From positions 1 through 64,000 of the forward strand of contig NZ_JAPVRC010000005.1 in the NCBI RefSeq assembly GCF_030345335.1: a stretch of 64,000 bases of DNA, in the 5' to 3' direction. Under the pieces are notes generated by a model, which saw nothing but the letters and a program-made list of their open reading frames with translations, made no database searches and was not told the origin of the DNA. Made by a program: the position numbers and the translations under genes. Positions 44,968-54,013 of this stretch are shown here, in pieces (position 1 is the stretch's first letter; each line of letters starts with the position of its first letter). This DNA is from Halobacillus campisalis (GTDB lineage Bacteria > Bacillota > Bacilli > Bacillales > Halobacillaceae).

Positions 44968-45195
44968 ATGAAGGCAACTAAATCCCCTCGCAAACAATCA
45001 CCAAAAACTCTTCGGGACAATCTGCGCAAAAGAAAACAAAACATTGAAGATCAAAAGCTTCAAGACATCGCTTCACAAATTAATTTAGATGCTTTAGAGG
45101 ACAAGCCTGCTCTCCCTGTTGATAGATACGGTCGGGTTGATATCGATCCGAGTCATCCAAGTTATGATTATTGGACAAATGATGATGTAGAATGA
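44968..45195 (+). CDS. Probable antitoxin
   Basis: A 75-residue protein with a lysine/arginine-rich helical start (SPRKQSPKTLRDNLRKRKQN), a middle helix (LQDIASQINLDAL) and an acidic, proline-rich end (DIDPSHPSYDYWTNDDVE), which fits a DNA-binding front and a toxin-wrapping tail. Its stop overlaps the ATG of the PemK-like frame downstream by 4 nt (ATGA), the usual antitoxin-first order. GGGAGG precedes the start. Family not recognised, so the function follows from context. Confidence 0.6.
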   Translation: MKATKSPRKQSPKTLRDNLRKRKQNIEDQKLQDIASQINLDALEDKPALPVDRYGRVDIDPSHPSYDYWTNDDVE

Positions 45196-45497
45196 AACCA
45201 GGCTATCTTTATGAACTTTGGTTTCCCCATGAAGAAGGGTCGGGCGGAGAAAAGCGTCCGACTCTTATTTTGGTTATAAGCGATGATACCACTAAAGTAA
45301 CTCAATCCGGGCCAAACAATAGTCATCCTTAACGTATACCCCTCACTAGCAAGCAAGCTCATTTATCTGAAAAATCACACGCTCCATATGATCGTCATGA
45401 ATGGTTTGATAATGAAGAGCTTATCCCTAGAGGTAAATTAGATGCTGAGGAATTTTCGGATATCGTTCACATCTGGATGGAACATAACAACTTATAA
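45192..45497 (+). pseudogene. PemK/MazF-like toxin with two compensating frameshifts
   Basis: The frame begins MKPGYLYELWFPHE, then GGEKRPTLILVISDD, typical of PemK/MazF ribonucleases, and meets TAA at 45330. The same frame resumes with PLTSKQAHLSEKSH, YDRHEWFDNEELIPRG and ends at 45497. Between them (about 45313-45339) the missing strand QTIVILNV lies in another frame. So one indel before and one after this stretch break the gene. The toxin is likely dead. Confidence 0.75.
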
Positions 45498-45600
45498 ACA
45501 ATTAGGAGAGGCGACTAACCTTTGTCATCCTCCATCACCGAACGTGCAGTTCTCCGACTGTTGCCCTGTCCACAGCATTTCTTCTTTCATACTTAGATGA

Positions 45601-45726
45601 AAATGTAAGAAAAAAGTGCTGAAATGTCAGTATTAACCCGAGAAATGTTAGAATTACTTTCCAAAATGTAAGAAAAACACTCGCAAATGTAAGAAAAAGC
45701 TAGCCAAATGTCAGTATTAATTCTCA
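45601..45726. repeat. Six-unit 21-bp phased repeat array
   Basis: AAATGT recurs at 45601, 45622, 45643, 45664, 45685 and 45706, exactly 21 bp apart, each time followed by a variant of (A/C/T)AGAAAA or CAGTATTA. The remaining ~8 bases of each unit vary. There is no long ORF across it. Confidence 0.85.
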
Positions 45727-45734
45727 CCCCAGCC

Positions 45735-45772
45735 AAAAAGCAGTTCCGCAACTCACGGAACTGCTTTTTTTA
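45735..45772. terminator. Bidirectional terminator before pepF
   Basis: AAAAAGCAGTTCCG/CGGAACTGCTTTTT arms with A and T runs, just downstream of the minus-strand pepF stop. Confidence 0.92.
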
Positions 45773-45777
45773 TAGGG

Positions 45778-47478
45778 CTATACCTGCATATTTTCCACTT
45801 CCGCTATTTCCTTCTGCAGAAAATCCATCAACTCCTGAATCATTTCTCCCGAAAAATCAAAACGAATGCCAGCCGCTTCGTACACGTCAGCTAATGACTT
45901 CGTATTGCCGAGCGCCAGCGCTTTTTTGTAGCGGTCCAGCGTGCCCTCAGGGTCTTCTTTATACTGCTTATACATTTGCACCGCGCCGAGCTGGGCGATA
46001 ACATACTCCACATAATAGAACGGCACTTCAAAAATATGAAGGATGAAGAGCCACTCTTTCCTGCGCGCGTCCTCATAGCCGCTCCAATCGACGACGCCTG
46101 AAGACAGCTCTTTAGACAGGGCACCGAATTTCTCCATCCGTTCTTCCTTCGTATGCTTCGGATTTTCGTACATCCAGTGCTGGAACTGATCGACGCGGAT
46201 CCCGCCGGGCAGGAACGTCACGATGTCGCGCAGCAGATCAAGCTTAGCCTGCCGCTGTTCTTCTTTTGAATAAAAGTGATCCCATTGATCAATCGAAAAC
46301 AGCTCCATCGTCATACTGGCCAGCTCCGATGATTCCATCGGCGTCTCCCGATCGTAGGCTAACGGCTGCTGAAGCTTCAAGTCGTTATGAATGCAGTGGC
46401 CCATTTCGTGGAACAGCGTCATCATGTCCGCGTGCGTGTGGGATGCGTTCATGAAGATAAAGGAAAGCTGTGATACCGGCAGTGGCGTACAGAAACCGCC
46501 CGGCGATTTATTTTTACGCGTTTCTAAATCGAGCATGCCTTTGTCATCCATCACATCGATCAATTCAGAGAAACGGGGATCGATTTGCTTCAGCGCTTTC
46601 GACGTACGATTGACCAGCTCATCCCGCTTGGAAAAAGGTTTCAGTGGCGTACGTCCTTTAGGTACAGCACTGCGGTCATACGGACGGAGCACATCGACAC
46701 CTAATTCCTCCTGCTTCTGCTTTTCTATTTTTTCAGCAACGGGCAGGACATGCTCACGTATGGAAGCCGCCAGTTGCTTGCAATCCTCAGGTGTATAATC
46801 AAAGCGCTCATATTTCTTGAACATGTAGTCCCGATAATTCGCGAGACCACTGTTTGCCGCTTTCTTCTCACGGAGCTCCATCAGCTCACTCATAATCTCC
46901 TGAAGTTCATCCTCCACCGTCGTCAGCGATTGAAAGATTTTATCAAAAGCGGACTTCCTCACCGTTCGATCAGGATTCTCTAAATAAGGAAACAGCTCAG
47001 GAATCGTTTTTTCCTCGCCATTCCAGTCCGCTGACAACCCGCCCGTCAGCTCAAAATAACGGGTAGCGAGACGATCCTCTTCCACCTCAAGTCCAATATT
47101 CTCTTCACGAAAGAGCTCCATCGCATTTTCTTTACTGCGCAGAAGCCTGCCGTATTTTTCTTTATCGAGATCATCCTTAAAAGGCGAGCTCATCAGCTTG
47201 TCATCAAGCTTTGCCGTGTACGTTTTCATTAAAGGCTCATTCTTCTCCTGATCATGCTCAAACGCCCGCTTCGCCTCTGCATCTTGATTATGCGCCTGGA
47301 AATCGATATAGTGCCCATCAAGAGCTTCCCGCAGCTCATCGTAAAAAGTCGAAACCTCAAGCAGCCACGATTCCACGTCGGCCAACGAATGGAAAGGCAG
47401 CTGAACGAGGCTCTCAATCTTAGCTTCGATAGCCTTTGTATCCTGCAAATCATGCTTTTCTATGTAGATCGAACTCAT
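45778..47478 (-). CDS. pepF: M3-family oligoendopeptidase F
   Basis: A 566-residue zinc peptidase that cuts oligopeptides in the cytoplasm. The metal site is FHEMGHCIH (HExxH) with the third ligand region ESSELASMTMELF downstream. Helical N-terminal half, no signal peptide. I start at ATG 47478 after GAGGGGG; the longer frame adds 12 unlikely residues. It stands alone between terminators. Confidence 0.93.
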   Translation of the reverse strand: MSSIYIEKHDLQDTKAIEAKIESLVQLPFHSLADVESWLLEVSTFYDELREALDGHYIDFQAHNQDAEAKRAFEHDQEKNEPLMKTYTAKLDDKLMSSPFKDDLDKEKYGRLLRSKENAMELFREENIGLEVEEDRLATRYFELTGGLSADWNGEEKTIPELFPYLENPDRTVRKSAFDKIFQSLTTVEDELQEIMSELMELREKKAANSGLANYRDYMFKKYERFDYTPEDCKQLAASIREHVLPVAEKIEKQKQEELGVDVLRPYDRSAVPKGRTPLKPFSKRDELVNRTSKALKQIDPRFSELIDVMDDKGMLDLETRKNKSPGGFCTPLPVSQLSFIFMNASHTHADMMTLFHEMGHCIHNDLKLQQPLAYDRETPMESSELASMTMELFSIDQWDHFYSKEEQRQAKLDLLRDIVTFLPGGIRVDQFQHWMYENPKHTKEERMEKFGALSKELSSGVVDWSGYEDARRKEWLFILHIFEVPFYYVEYVIAQLGAVQMYKQYKEDPEGTLDRYKKALALGNTKSLADVYEAAGIRFDFSGEMIQELMDFLQKEIAEVENMQV

Positions 47479-47537
47479 TATAAATCCCCCTCTTTCTTCA
47501 TATATATATAGCATTCGCTAAAAGGAATAGAATTCCT

Positions 47538-47714
47538 TCACGCTTTCTTACGCGCTCTGAATTCAGTTCCGAAAAATATGGCAGCGATAAGGAACAGGGC
47601 ATTGGAGATCATTAATACGATGCCGTTCCATTGTCCGTCGAAAATGGTGGTGTTGACGAGTGTCATGACGTGCATGGCGATGATGACGATAAATAGGATG
47701 ATGTAGGTTTTCAA
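47538..47714 (-). CDS. Small membrane protein (58 aa)
   Basis: A TTG start at 47714 follows a strong AAGGAGGAGAG site. The protein has two membrane helices (TYIILFIVIIAMHVMTLV and GIVLMISNALFLIAAIFFG) and a basic tail RARKKA. No known family. The strong binding site and the topology make it credible. Confidence 0.7.
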   Translation of the reverse strand: MKTYIILFIVIIAMHVMTLVNTTIFDGQWNGIVLMISNALFLIAAIFFGTEFRARKKA

Positions 47715-47934
47715 CGTTCTCTCCTCCTTTTTTACATTTCTACCTTATCATAAGAATCCGCGGGTTTTTATGCAAATAAATGTATTTTGCACATGTATAT
47801 AGATCTAGTAACTTTGCAATTCGCTCTGCCGTATAAAAAGCCCGACTGGGAGGAGCTTCAATAACCTACCTACATAAAATTCTGCATAGAAAAAGAGAGT
47901 AGCAGACTCCTACTCTCTAAATATAACTTATCTA

Positions 47935-48861
47935 TTATAAACCAACCTGGTCTGCAGCGTATGTTGCATCTTCTGTACTGTACCCCTCAAATTTTAATTG
48001 ATCGATCAATCCCTGCCTTGAAAAAGATGAGTAATCGAGATAGCTTTGTGCCGCACTTACCGCCTGTTCTCTCCAGTCCACCGTGATATTCTCTACAGCG
48101 TAGGAAGCATCGTCTGTTTTGTGTCCCTCAAATTCTAATTGTTCGATCAAACCTTCTTTTGAGAAAGCCGTGTAATCAATATAACCTTGAGCCGCATTCA
48201 CCGCCTGCTCTCTCCAGTCCACCGTGATGTTCTCTACACCGTAGGAAGCATCGTCTTGACTGAATCCCTCAAATTCTAATTGTTCAATCAAACCTTCTTT
48301 CGAGAAAGCTGTGTAATCAATATAGCTTTGAGCTGCACCCACCGCTTGTTCTTGAGAAACAGTCACACTATTTTCTTCCTGTTCTTTCTTCGCTTGTTCT
48401 TCCGCCTCTTTCGCTTCTTGTTCTTCCTTCTCTTTCTGTGCCTGTTCCTCGGCTTCTTTTGCTTCCTGCTCTTCCTTCTCTTTCTGTGCCTGTTCCTCGG
48501 CTTCTTTTGCTTCTTGCTCTTCTTGTTCTTTCTGGGCCTGCTCTTCGGCTTCTTTTGCTTCTTGCTCTTCTTGCTCTTTCTGTGCTTCTTCTTCAGCTGG
48601 CTTAGCTTCCTCTTCCTGCTTAGCCTCTTCTTCAGCTTCTTTATCTTCTGCGGAAGCTTCAACTGCGACCTCTTCAGCAACAGGTGCTTCATCAGACATC
48701 GATCCTACAATCACAGCCAGGACTAGAAGTGCGAACAGGAAACCACCTGACTTAGCTAAGTTCTTGAATCTGTTATTCTTCCCTTTCATAAAGGCAAATG
48801 CAACAAAGACGATCATACCTGCAAAAGCTGCTAACATTAAAATCATTAAAATTGTTTCCAC
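47935..48861 (-). CDS. Membrane protein with coiled coil and three Ltp domains
   Basis: A 308-residue protein. Two hydrophobic segments (about 4-25 and 40-54) anchor it. Residues about 70-165 are charged repeats with a 16-residue period (QKEQEEQEAKEAEEQA and variants, at least four copies), a long coiled coil. Residues about 168-308 hold three ~47-residue Ltp/host-cell-surface-lipoprotein domains (AVxAAQxYIDYTAFSKEGLI, QLEFEGxxxDDASY, NITVDW). Ltp of S. thermophilus phage TP-J34 blocks phage DNA injection; whether this one does is an inference. It has no lipobox. Confidence 0.85.
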   Translation of the reverse strand: METILMILMLAAFAGMIVFVAFAFMKGKNNRFKNLAKSGGFLFALLVLAVIVGSMSDEAPVAEEVAVEASAEDKEAEEEAKQEEEAKPAEEEAQKEQEEQEAKEAEEQAQKEQEEQEAKEAEEQAQKEKEEQEAKEAEEQAQKEKEEQEAKEAEEQAKKEQEENSVTVSQEQAVGAAQSYIDYTAFSKEGLIEQLEFEGFSQDDASYGVENITVDWREQAVNAAQGYIDYTAFSKEGLIEQLEFEGHKTDDASYAVENITVDWREQAVSAAQSYLDYSSFSRQGLIDQLKFEGYSTEDATYAADQVGL

Positions 48862-49228
48862 CGATTCATCTCCCCTTATTAAGTTTTAAGTAATTGTTTA
48901 TATGATCAAGGACTTATGAACTAATTTCCATACTATTATACCATTTCCAACGCTATATTTTCTCAGTTTTTTGGTTAATTTTCCATGAAATATTGGAAGT
49001 TTTCTTAAAATTAGGAAGACGATAGGCAGGCGAAGGATTTTTCTTCTAAATGTTCGATGGATGGAACAATAACGATTTCAAGGGATGAAACAGTGGAGGG
49101 CAAAATTCACCATAATTATAATGTTTTATGCTCCTTTTAAAATAGAGTTGTCAAACCTTCTTAAAAGCTATAAAATCCATGTATGCTCTGGAATTATTGA
49201 CTTGTCGATTGCGAAGGAGGTTCCGTAT
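48862..49228. other. Divergent intergenic region
   Basis: It lies between the Ltp-domain gene and ktrB. I see AT-rich promoter-like sequence, no clear riboswitch and no small gene; AAGGAGG at 49216-49222 is the ktrB binding site. Confidence 0.4.
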
Positions 49229-50596
49229 ATGTTCCGTTCCTTAAGAGAGAATTTCAACAGATTTTTTAACCGGCTTACACCCTTTCAAGTTATTGTTTTA
49301 TTTTATTTTTCAGCCGTTTTGATCTCGACATTGCTTATCAGTTTTCCTTTTTTACATAGAGAAGGCGTCCACTTAAGTTTCATCGATACCCTGTTTACTG
49401 CTGTCAGTGCTGTTAGTGTCACAGGGTTAACCGTTGTTTCAACTGCAGACACCTTCAATACCCCGGGATATTTTGTATTAATGTTTATACTCCAATTTGG
49501 AGGGATAGGTGTTATGACGCTAGGTACATTTATTTGGTTGATGCTGGGGAAAAAGATTGGGTTGAAGCGAAGACAATTGATTAAAACGGATCAAAACCAA
49601 TCTACTTTTTCAGGCATGGTCAAGCTGATCCGGCAGATTTTATTAATCATTATTATTATAGAACTATTAGGAGCTCTCATTTTAGGCATATACTTTACAC
49701 GTTATTTCCCTACGCTGGGTGAAGCGTTTGTTCAGGGAATGTTTGCCTCCGTAAGTGCGACAACGAACGCCGGCTTTGACATAACCGGGACTTCGCTTGT
49801 GATGTTTCAAGATGACTACTTTGTTCAGTTTATTAATATGCTCTTACTCACTCTTGGAGCCATAGGATTTCCTGTACTTATTGAAGTAAAAGATTACCTG
49901 ACAAAGAAACAAAAGCATTTCATTAATTTTTCACTATTTGCTAAGTTAACATCCGTTACTTTTGGTGCACTGGTTGTCGTAGGTACCATCCTTATCTATT
50001 TTTTAGACCGTGATCATTTTTTTGCGGGGAAAACGTGGCATGAAGCCTTTTTCTATTCCCTGTTCCAATCCGTTACCACTCGTAACGGAGGGCTTGCCAC
50101 AATGGATGTCAGTGAGTTCAGTGCACCTACCTTGCTCGTTATATGTGTGCTTATGTTTATTGGTGCATCTCCCAGCAGTGTTGGCGGGGGAATTCGAACA
50201 ACCACGTTCGCCATAACTCTTTTAAGTGTGATTGCCTATGCTCGAGGAAAAAGCAGTGTACGTGTTTTCAGGCGCGAAATTGATCCAGAAGATATCTTCC
50301 GTTCTTTCATTGTCATAAATACAGCCATTATGATTGTAGGTATAGGGGTTATACTGCTGAACTATTTCGAACCTCAATTGTCACTCCTTTCGCTCACATT
50401 TGAGGCTTGCTCAGCATTCGGGACAACCGGTTTATCGATGGGGGCGACAGCTGATCTGCACTTAGCTGGAAAAATAGTTATTATTTCGCTGATGTTTATC
50501 GGACGAATAGGAATCTTTTCTTTCCTATTTATTATTAGAGGACGAACTAGTAAAGACAAATACCACTATCCAAAAGAGCCGATGATTATTGGTTAA
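49229..50596 (+). CDS. KtrB-type potassium/sodium channel subunit
   Basis: A 455-residue TrkH/KtrB-family protein with four M1-P-M2 repeats. The four selectivity-loop glycines are in SVTGLTVV, ATTNAGFDI, TRNGGLAT and FGTTGLSM. It would import K+ (coupled to Na+) and helps in osmotic adaptation. ATG 49229 follows AAGGAGG; the frame open to 49085 has no family match. No regulatory KtrA gene is adjacent, so it must pair with a subunit encoded elsewhere. Confidence 0.93.
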   Translation: MFRSLRENFNRFFNRLTPFQVIVLFYFSAVLISTLLISFPFLHREGVHLSFIDTLFTAVSAVSVTGLTVVSTADTFNTPGYFVLMFILQFGGIGVMTLGTFIWLMLGKKIGLKRRQLIKTDQNQSTFSGMVKLIRQILLIIIIIELLGALILGIYFTRYFPTLGEAFVQGMFASVSATTNAGFDITGTSLVMFQDDYFVQFINMLLLTLGAIGFPVLIEVKDYLTKKQKHFINFSLFAKLTSVTFGALVVVGTILIYFLDRDHFFAGKTWHEAFFYSLFQSVTTRNGGLATMDVSEFSAPTLLVICVLMFIGASPSSVGGGIRTTTFAITLLSVIAYARGKSSVRVFRREIDPEDIFRSFIVINTAIMIVGIGVILLNYFEPQLSLLSLTFEACSAFGTTGLSMGATADLHLAGKIVIISLMFIGRIGIFSFLFIIRGRTSKDKYHYPKEPMIIG

Positions 50597-50600
50597 TTAT

Positions 50601-50639
50601 AAAAAAATGCATCACCTGGATTTAGGGGGTGCATTTTTT
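50601..50639 (+). terminator. Terminator of ktrB-like gene
   Basis: AAAAAAATGCA and TGCATTTTTT arms with inner ACC/GGT pairing. Confidence 0.85.
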
Positions 50640-50662
50640 AAAATAGAGATTGAGCTCCATAC

Positions 50663-50716
50663 AAAAAAGTCGTTCCGTGTAAGGGCGCACATATTGCACT
50701 CCTGCACGGAACGACT
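50663..50716 (-). terminator. Terminator behind the FN3 relic
   Basis: AGTCGTTCCGTG/CACGGAACGACT perfect 12-bp stem with a six-T run on the minus strand. It belongs to the truncated gene end at 50734, not to the amidohydrolase island. Confidence 0.8.
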
Positions 50717-50733
50717 AGGTTATCTTCAATTCT

Positions 50734-50833
50734 TTACTGCAGAGAAGCAGGTTTCGAAGGTTTCGAAGGCTCCGATTCCGTCCCATCAAGATACACCGTC
50801 GTTACATAATACGAGTGATCGGCATCATAAAAG
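50734..50833 (-). pseudogene. 3' relic of a sortase-FN3 gene
   Basis: The minus strand reads ADHSYYVTTVYLDGTESEPS and ends KPSKPASLQ. It matches the last FN3 strand of the sortase at 56992-57969, except for the last few residues (VAPE there). Bases 50777-50823 equal 57023-57069 exactly. Confidence 0.85.
50777..50823. repeat. 47-bp direct repeat, left copy
   Basis: Perfect copy of 57023-57069, in the same orientation, bracketing the whole GntR-TRAP-amidohydrolase island. Similarity continues about 13 bp to the left with four mismatches. Confidence 0.9.
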
Positions 50834-50842
50834 TAACGAAAA

Positions 50843-52024
50843 TTACTCACCGCTTAAATACTCTACCGCAAATGCACTCATGGCCATAACACCAGTCGGA
50901 ATCGCTTTCTCATCAAACACAATCCCCGGGTTATGCAGGGACCTTGTTGACTGCTCTGAATCATTGCGCGTGCCAATTCTAAACAACATTCCTTCTACTT
51001 CCTCCAAGTAAAAGGAAAAGTCCTCTCCACCGAGCGACGGATCTGTCAGATAGTGAACGCCGTCCTCACCGAGCAGTTCTTGCGATGACTTCAAAAAGAT
51101 ATCGACAATCTCATCATTATTAATGACAGGGGGACTTCCAGGCATAAACGTCACATCTGCAGTCGTCTTGTTGGCTTTTGCTACATGCTTACTCATCTGT
51201 TCGATACTTTGTTTAATTTGTTCACGTGTGTCCGGGTCTAGCGTCCGAAGGGATCCCGACAGGCTCACTTTATCGGCAATGATATTATCACCTGTTCCCC
51301 CGTTAATCTGCCCAAGGGTAACTACGGCTGAGTTTAACGGCGACAATTGTCTTGAAACGATCGACTGCAAGTTCGTGACGAGCTGACTCGCAACTGGGAT
51401 CGGATCAATACTAATATGTGGATGCGCTGCATGCCCGCCGCTTCCGTATACATCAATGGTAAACTTGTCGGCTGCCGCCATAATGGGTCCGTGTCGTACG
51501 CCGACTTTTCCCGCATCGACAAGCGGCCAAGTATGAAGGCAAACGATGTTATCTACTTTTGGTTCATCATGCAAAGCGCCATTCTCAATAGCAAATTTCG
51601 CCCCTTCCATCACTTCTTCTCCAGGTTGAAAGATGAATTTAACCTGACCAGATAAGTCATTCTTCATGCGGTCAAGTACAATAGCTGTCCCGAGTAAAAC
51701 CGTTGTATGTAAGTCATGTCCGCAAGCATGCATGACCCCATCAACATCCGAACTGAACTCCAAACCTGTTTTCTCATGAATCGGCAACGCATCAAGATCT
51801 CCTCGCAGGGCCAGGGTTTTTCCATCTTTAGCCCCACGAAGCACCCCAATAACTCCAACACCACCCTTCATGACTTTTAAATCGATACTCGTGTCTTTCA
51901 AATAGTCCATCACAAATTCAGTTGTCTTAAATTCGTTCATACTAAGCTCCGGATTGCGATGCAAATGGCGTCTGACCTCAATCAGTTCTGAGTTAATTTC
52001 AGCTACAATTCCTTTTATGTCCAT
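50843..52024 (-). CDS. M20-family amidohydrolase
   Basis: A 393-residue peptidase-M20D type amidohydrolase (hippuricase/N-acyl-amino acid deacylase group). Metal-site motifs are HACGHDLHTT near 100, PGEEVMEGAK near 132, CLHTWP and GGEDFSFYL near 350; the dimerisation domain has GGHAAHPH. I use the ATG at 52024, 7 nt after AAGGAG. It is the last gene of the island operon and should hydrolyse an amide brought in by the TRAP transporter. Confidence 0.93.
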   Translation of the reverse strand: MDIKGIVAEINSELIEVRRHLHRNPELSMNEFKTTEFVMDYLKDTSIDLKVMKGGVGVIGVLRGAKDGKTLALRGDLDALPIHEKTGLEFSSDVDGVMHACGHDLHTTVLLGTAIVLDRMKNDLSGQVKFIFQPGEEVMEGAKFAIENGALHDEPKVDNIVCLHTWPLVDAGKVGVRHGPIMAAADKFTIDVYGSGGHAAHPHISIDPIPVASQLVTNLQSIVSRQLSPLNSAVVTLGQINGGTGDNIIADKVSLSGSLRTLDPDTREQIKQSIEQMSKHVAKANKTTADVTFMPGSPPVINNDEIVDIFLKSSQELLGEDGVHYLTDPSLGGEDFSFYLEEVEGMLFRIGTRNDSEQSTRSLHNPGIVFDEKAIPTGVMAMSAFAVEYLSGE

Positions 52025-52094
52025 GCCCATTCTCCTTCTATAAAAGTAAAGATTATGAAGGGTGCAGCAAGCACCCCACATAACCTTTTAAAGT

Positions 52095-53126
52095 TTATAA
52101 GTCTTCTTGACCCATCTCTGTAATTTGTTCATATAAATCTTCGCCCCAGATTTCTGTCCCCATCTCATCACGCACAGATTGGGTTGCTTCTTTGAATGCT
52201 TCAACATCTGGATCTATAAATTCAACTCCACTATCCTCTATTTCTGTACGCATCTCTTCTGCGCTCGCATCAAGCTGCTCTTTCGCATACTCTTCGCCTT
52301 TTGTAGCAGCGTCCATTACGGTCTCTCTATAATCTTCAGGCAAGCTTTGTAAAAACTCATCATTAACAGTAACAAAAGCAGGCTTGAACATGTGATTCGT
52401 GTTGATTATATAATCCTGTACCTCTTGGAAACCTGATGCATAAATGGTCTCTAATGGATTCTCCTGTGCATCTACTACTCCTGTTTGCAGGCCATTGTAC
52501 AATTCACCAAAGTCCATCGGTGTTGGACTTGCACCTAACGCGTCAAACGTCTCGATATAGTAATCTACTTCTGGAGCACGAATTTTTAAACCCTTCATAT
52601 CCTCTGGGGTTTCAATTGGATCGTTAGCTGAAACAACACGAGGTCCTCTTGGTAAAATCGCAATGTTTTGTACGCCTTCCTCGCTTACTAATTGCTCGTT
52701 CCATTCTTCACCAATGTCAGATGCTAAAACATGACTCCAATGTTCGTTTGATTTCATCAAATACGGCAGCGACAAGTATTCAATCTCGTCCATCCCTGGA
52801 TCACCACTAGACATCATCTGAATCGTGTTCGTTTTCACCTGCTCCATCTGCTCAGCAGTTGAACCTAATTCATTTCCTGGAAAAAGCTCAACCGTCACGT
52901 TCCCATCAGTTTCTTCTTCAACGATCTTTTTAAATTCTTCCATCCCCTGGTAAGCTGGTTCACCCTCGTTTGCCCACGTGCTGTAAGTAATTTCAAAAGT
53001 TTCACTTGTTTCTCCGCCGTCTCCTCCGTCTGAGGAATCCCCAGAGCCTTCATCCCCGCTTCCGGAACAAGCAGAAGCTACTAACAACAGACCACTCAAA
53101 CCTGACGCCAATAAAAACTTTCTCAT
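52095..53126 (-). CDS. TRAP substrate-binding lipoprotein (DctP)
   Basis: A 343-residue solute receptor. Signal peptide with lipobox ASAC (residues 17-20), a serine/glycine/acidic linker, then the DctP fold with FEITYSTWANEGEPAYQGM and the conserved IRAPEVDYYIETFDALGA and QTGVVDAQENPL, whose arginine and asparagine region binds a carboxylate. It delivers substrate to DctQM. It lies apart from dctQM, between the two hydrolases. Confidence 0.94.
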   Translation of the reverse strand: MRKFLLASGLSGLLLVASACSGSGDEGSGDSSDGGDGGETSETFEITYSTWANEGEPAYQGMEEFKKIVEEETDGNVTVELFPGNELGSTAEQMEQVKTNTIQMMSSGDPGMDEIEYLSLPYLMKSNEHWSHVLASDIGEEWNEQLVSEEGVQNIAILPRGPRVVSANDPIETPEDMKGLKIRAPEVDYYIETFDALGASPTPMDFGELYNGLQTGVVDAQENPLETIYASGFQEVQDYIINTNHMFKPAFVTVNDEFLQSLPEDYRETVMDAATKGEEYAKEQLDASAEEMRTEIEDSGVEFIDPDVEAFKEATQSVRDEMGTEIWGEDLYEQITEMGQEDL

Positions 53127-53224
53127 AAGTAAAAACTCCTTTTATATTAATTTATGAATCTGACATAATGACATGGCTGCTCTTCAAACTTCCGCTCGTC
53201 ACCTCCTTTAAATTAAAGATACGA

Positions 53225-54013
53225 TTAAAGCTTCATATTTGAATCATTGAGCTTCTCTACTAACGTAACTCCCATTTGGGTAATATGGTCAACAATCTTC
53301 TCGCCTTTCTCTGCCGAAGACTGAGTAGGATTACCTAATATCCCTTCTGGAGAAACCTCTTCGATATTAAAGTAGAGGTTCGCACTCGACTCCCCAACTT
53401 GCACTTCCTTCATATTCTTAATCGTAAAGTCATTCCACTGCTCCTTCTCTTCCCAATCACCCAAAAGATCCATGCGCATGTCATCTGGATATAAATAATG
53501 CATGATAGAGGTCAGAGGTTCACCTCCGTGACCTGACGGATCCCGCTCGCCATAAAGTTCTTTTTTCTTACCGGGCTGGACCGCCTGCCAAAGATTAACC
53601 GATGCGATCATCGTCTGATCTTCCCGCCTCACTTTACGCGCCACCTGTTCAACAGCCGGCGCATTACCAGCGTGTCCGTTGAACACAAGAATTCTTGTAA
53701 TGCCGTGTTCAATCAAGCTTCTGAAAATATCCTCTAATATACTGATGACCGTTTCTTGTGAAAGAGAGATCGTTCCCGGATACCCTCGGAAATACTCTGA
53801 ATTACCGAAAGGAATGGTTGGAATATATACGGCATCGGACTGCTCAGCAACACGTTTCGCAATAGCGGTTGCCGCTAAGTAGTCTCCTGTAATCGAGTGC
53901 GGCCCGTGCTCTTCCATGGAGCCAAGAGGTACAATTACTACTGGATCTTTTTTATAAACTTTCTGTGCTTCTTTCCAAGTCATATGATGAATCGCATGTT
54001 TGTTTGTATTCAC
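53225..54013 (-). CDS. Creatininase-family amidohydrolase
   Basis: A 262-residue enzyme with the family metal motifs: VPLGSMEEHGPH near 29, FGNSEYFRGYPGT, RILVFNGHAGN near 107 and GHGGEPLTS near 160. Family members open cyclic amides or related C-N bonds. A GTG start follows ACAAGGAG. With an M20 deacylase and a TRAP importer it suggests stepwise breakdown of a cyclic or N-substituted amide; the substrate is not known. Confidence 0.9.
   Translation of the reverse strand: MNTNKHAIHHMTWKEAQKVYKKDPVVIVPLGSMEEHGPHSITGDYLAATAIAKRVAEQSDAVYIPTIPFGNSEYFRGYPGTISLSQETVISILEDIFRSLIEHGITRILVFNGHAGNAPAVEQVARKVRREDQTMIASVNLWQAVQPGKKKELYGERDPSGHGGEPLTSIMHYLYPDDMRMDLLGDWEEKEQWNDFTIKNMKEVQVGESSANLYFNIEEVSPEGILGNPTQSSAEKGEKIVDHITQMGVTLVEKLNDSNMKL

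Noticed and set aside
45515-45575. Stretch resembling the GAACTGCACGTTCGGTG region of group II introns (minus strand)
   Set aside because: Only a short resemblance; no reverse transcriptase and no further intron domains were seen.
45601-45726. Short regularly spaced repeats as a CRISPR array
   Set aside because: The period is only 21 bp, the conserved part is about 10 bp, and no cas genes are near; a CRISPR unit would be about 60-70 bp.
48280-48726. Long plus- and minus-strand ORFs over the coiled-coil gene (very F/L- or K-rich)
   Set aside because: They are shadows of the Glu/Gln/Lys repeat in the Ltp-domain gene.
48862-49228. A c-di-AMP riboswitch upstream of the KtrB-like gene
   Set aside because: Such a switch is common before K+ transporters, but I could not find its conserved core here.
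50663-50716. Strong hairpin as the terminator of the amidohydrolase operon
   Set aside because: It lies beyond the FN3 relic and fits that gene's end; it may serve the operon now, but it did not come with it.
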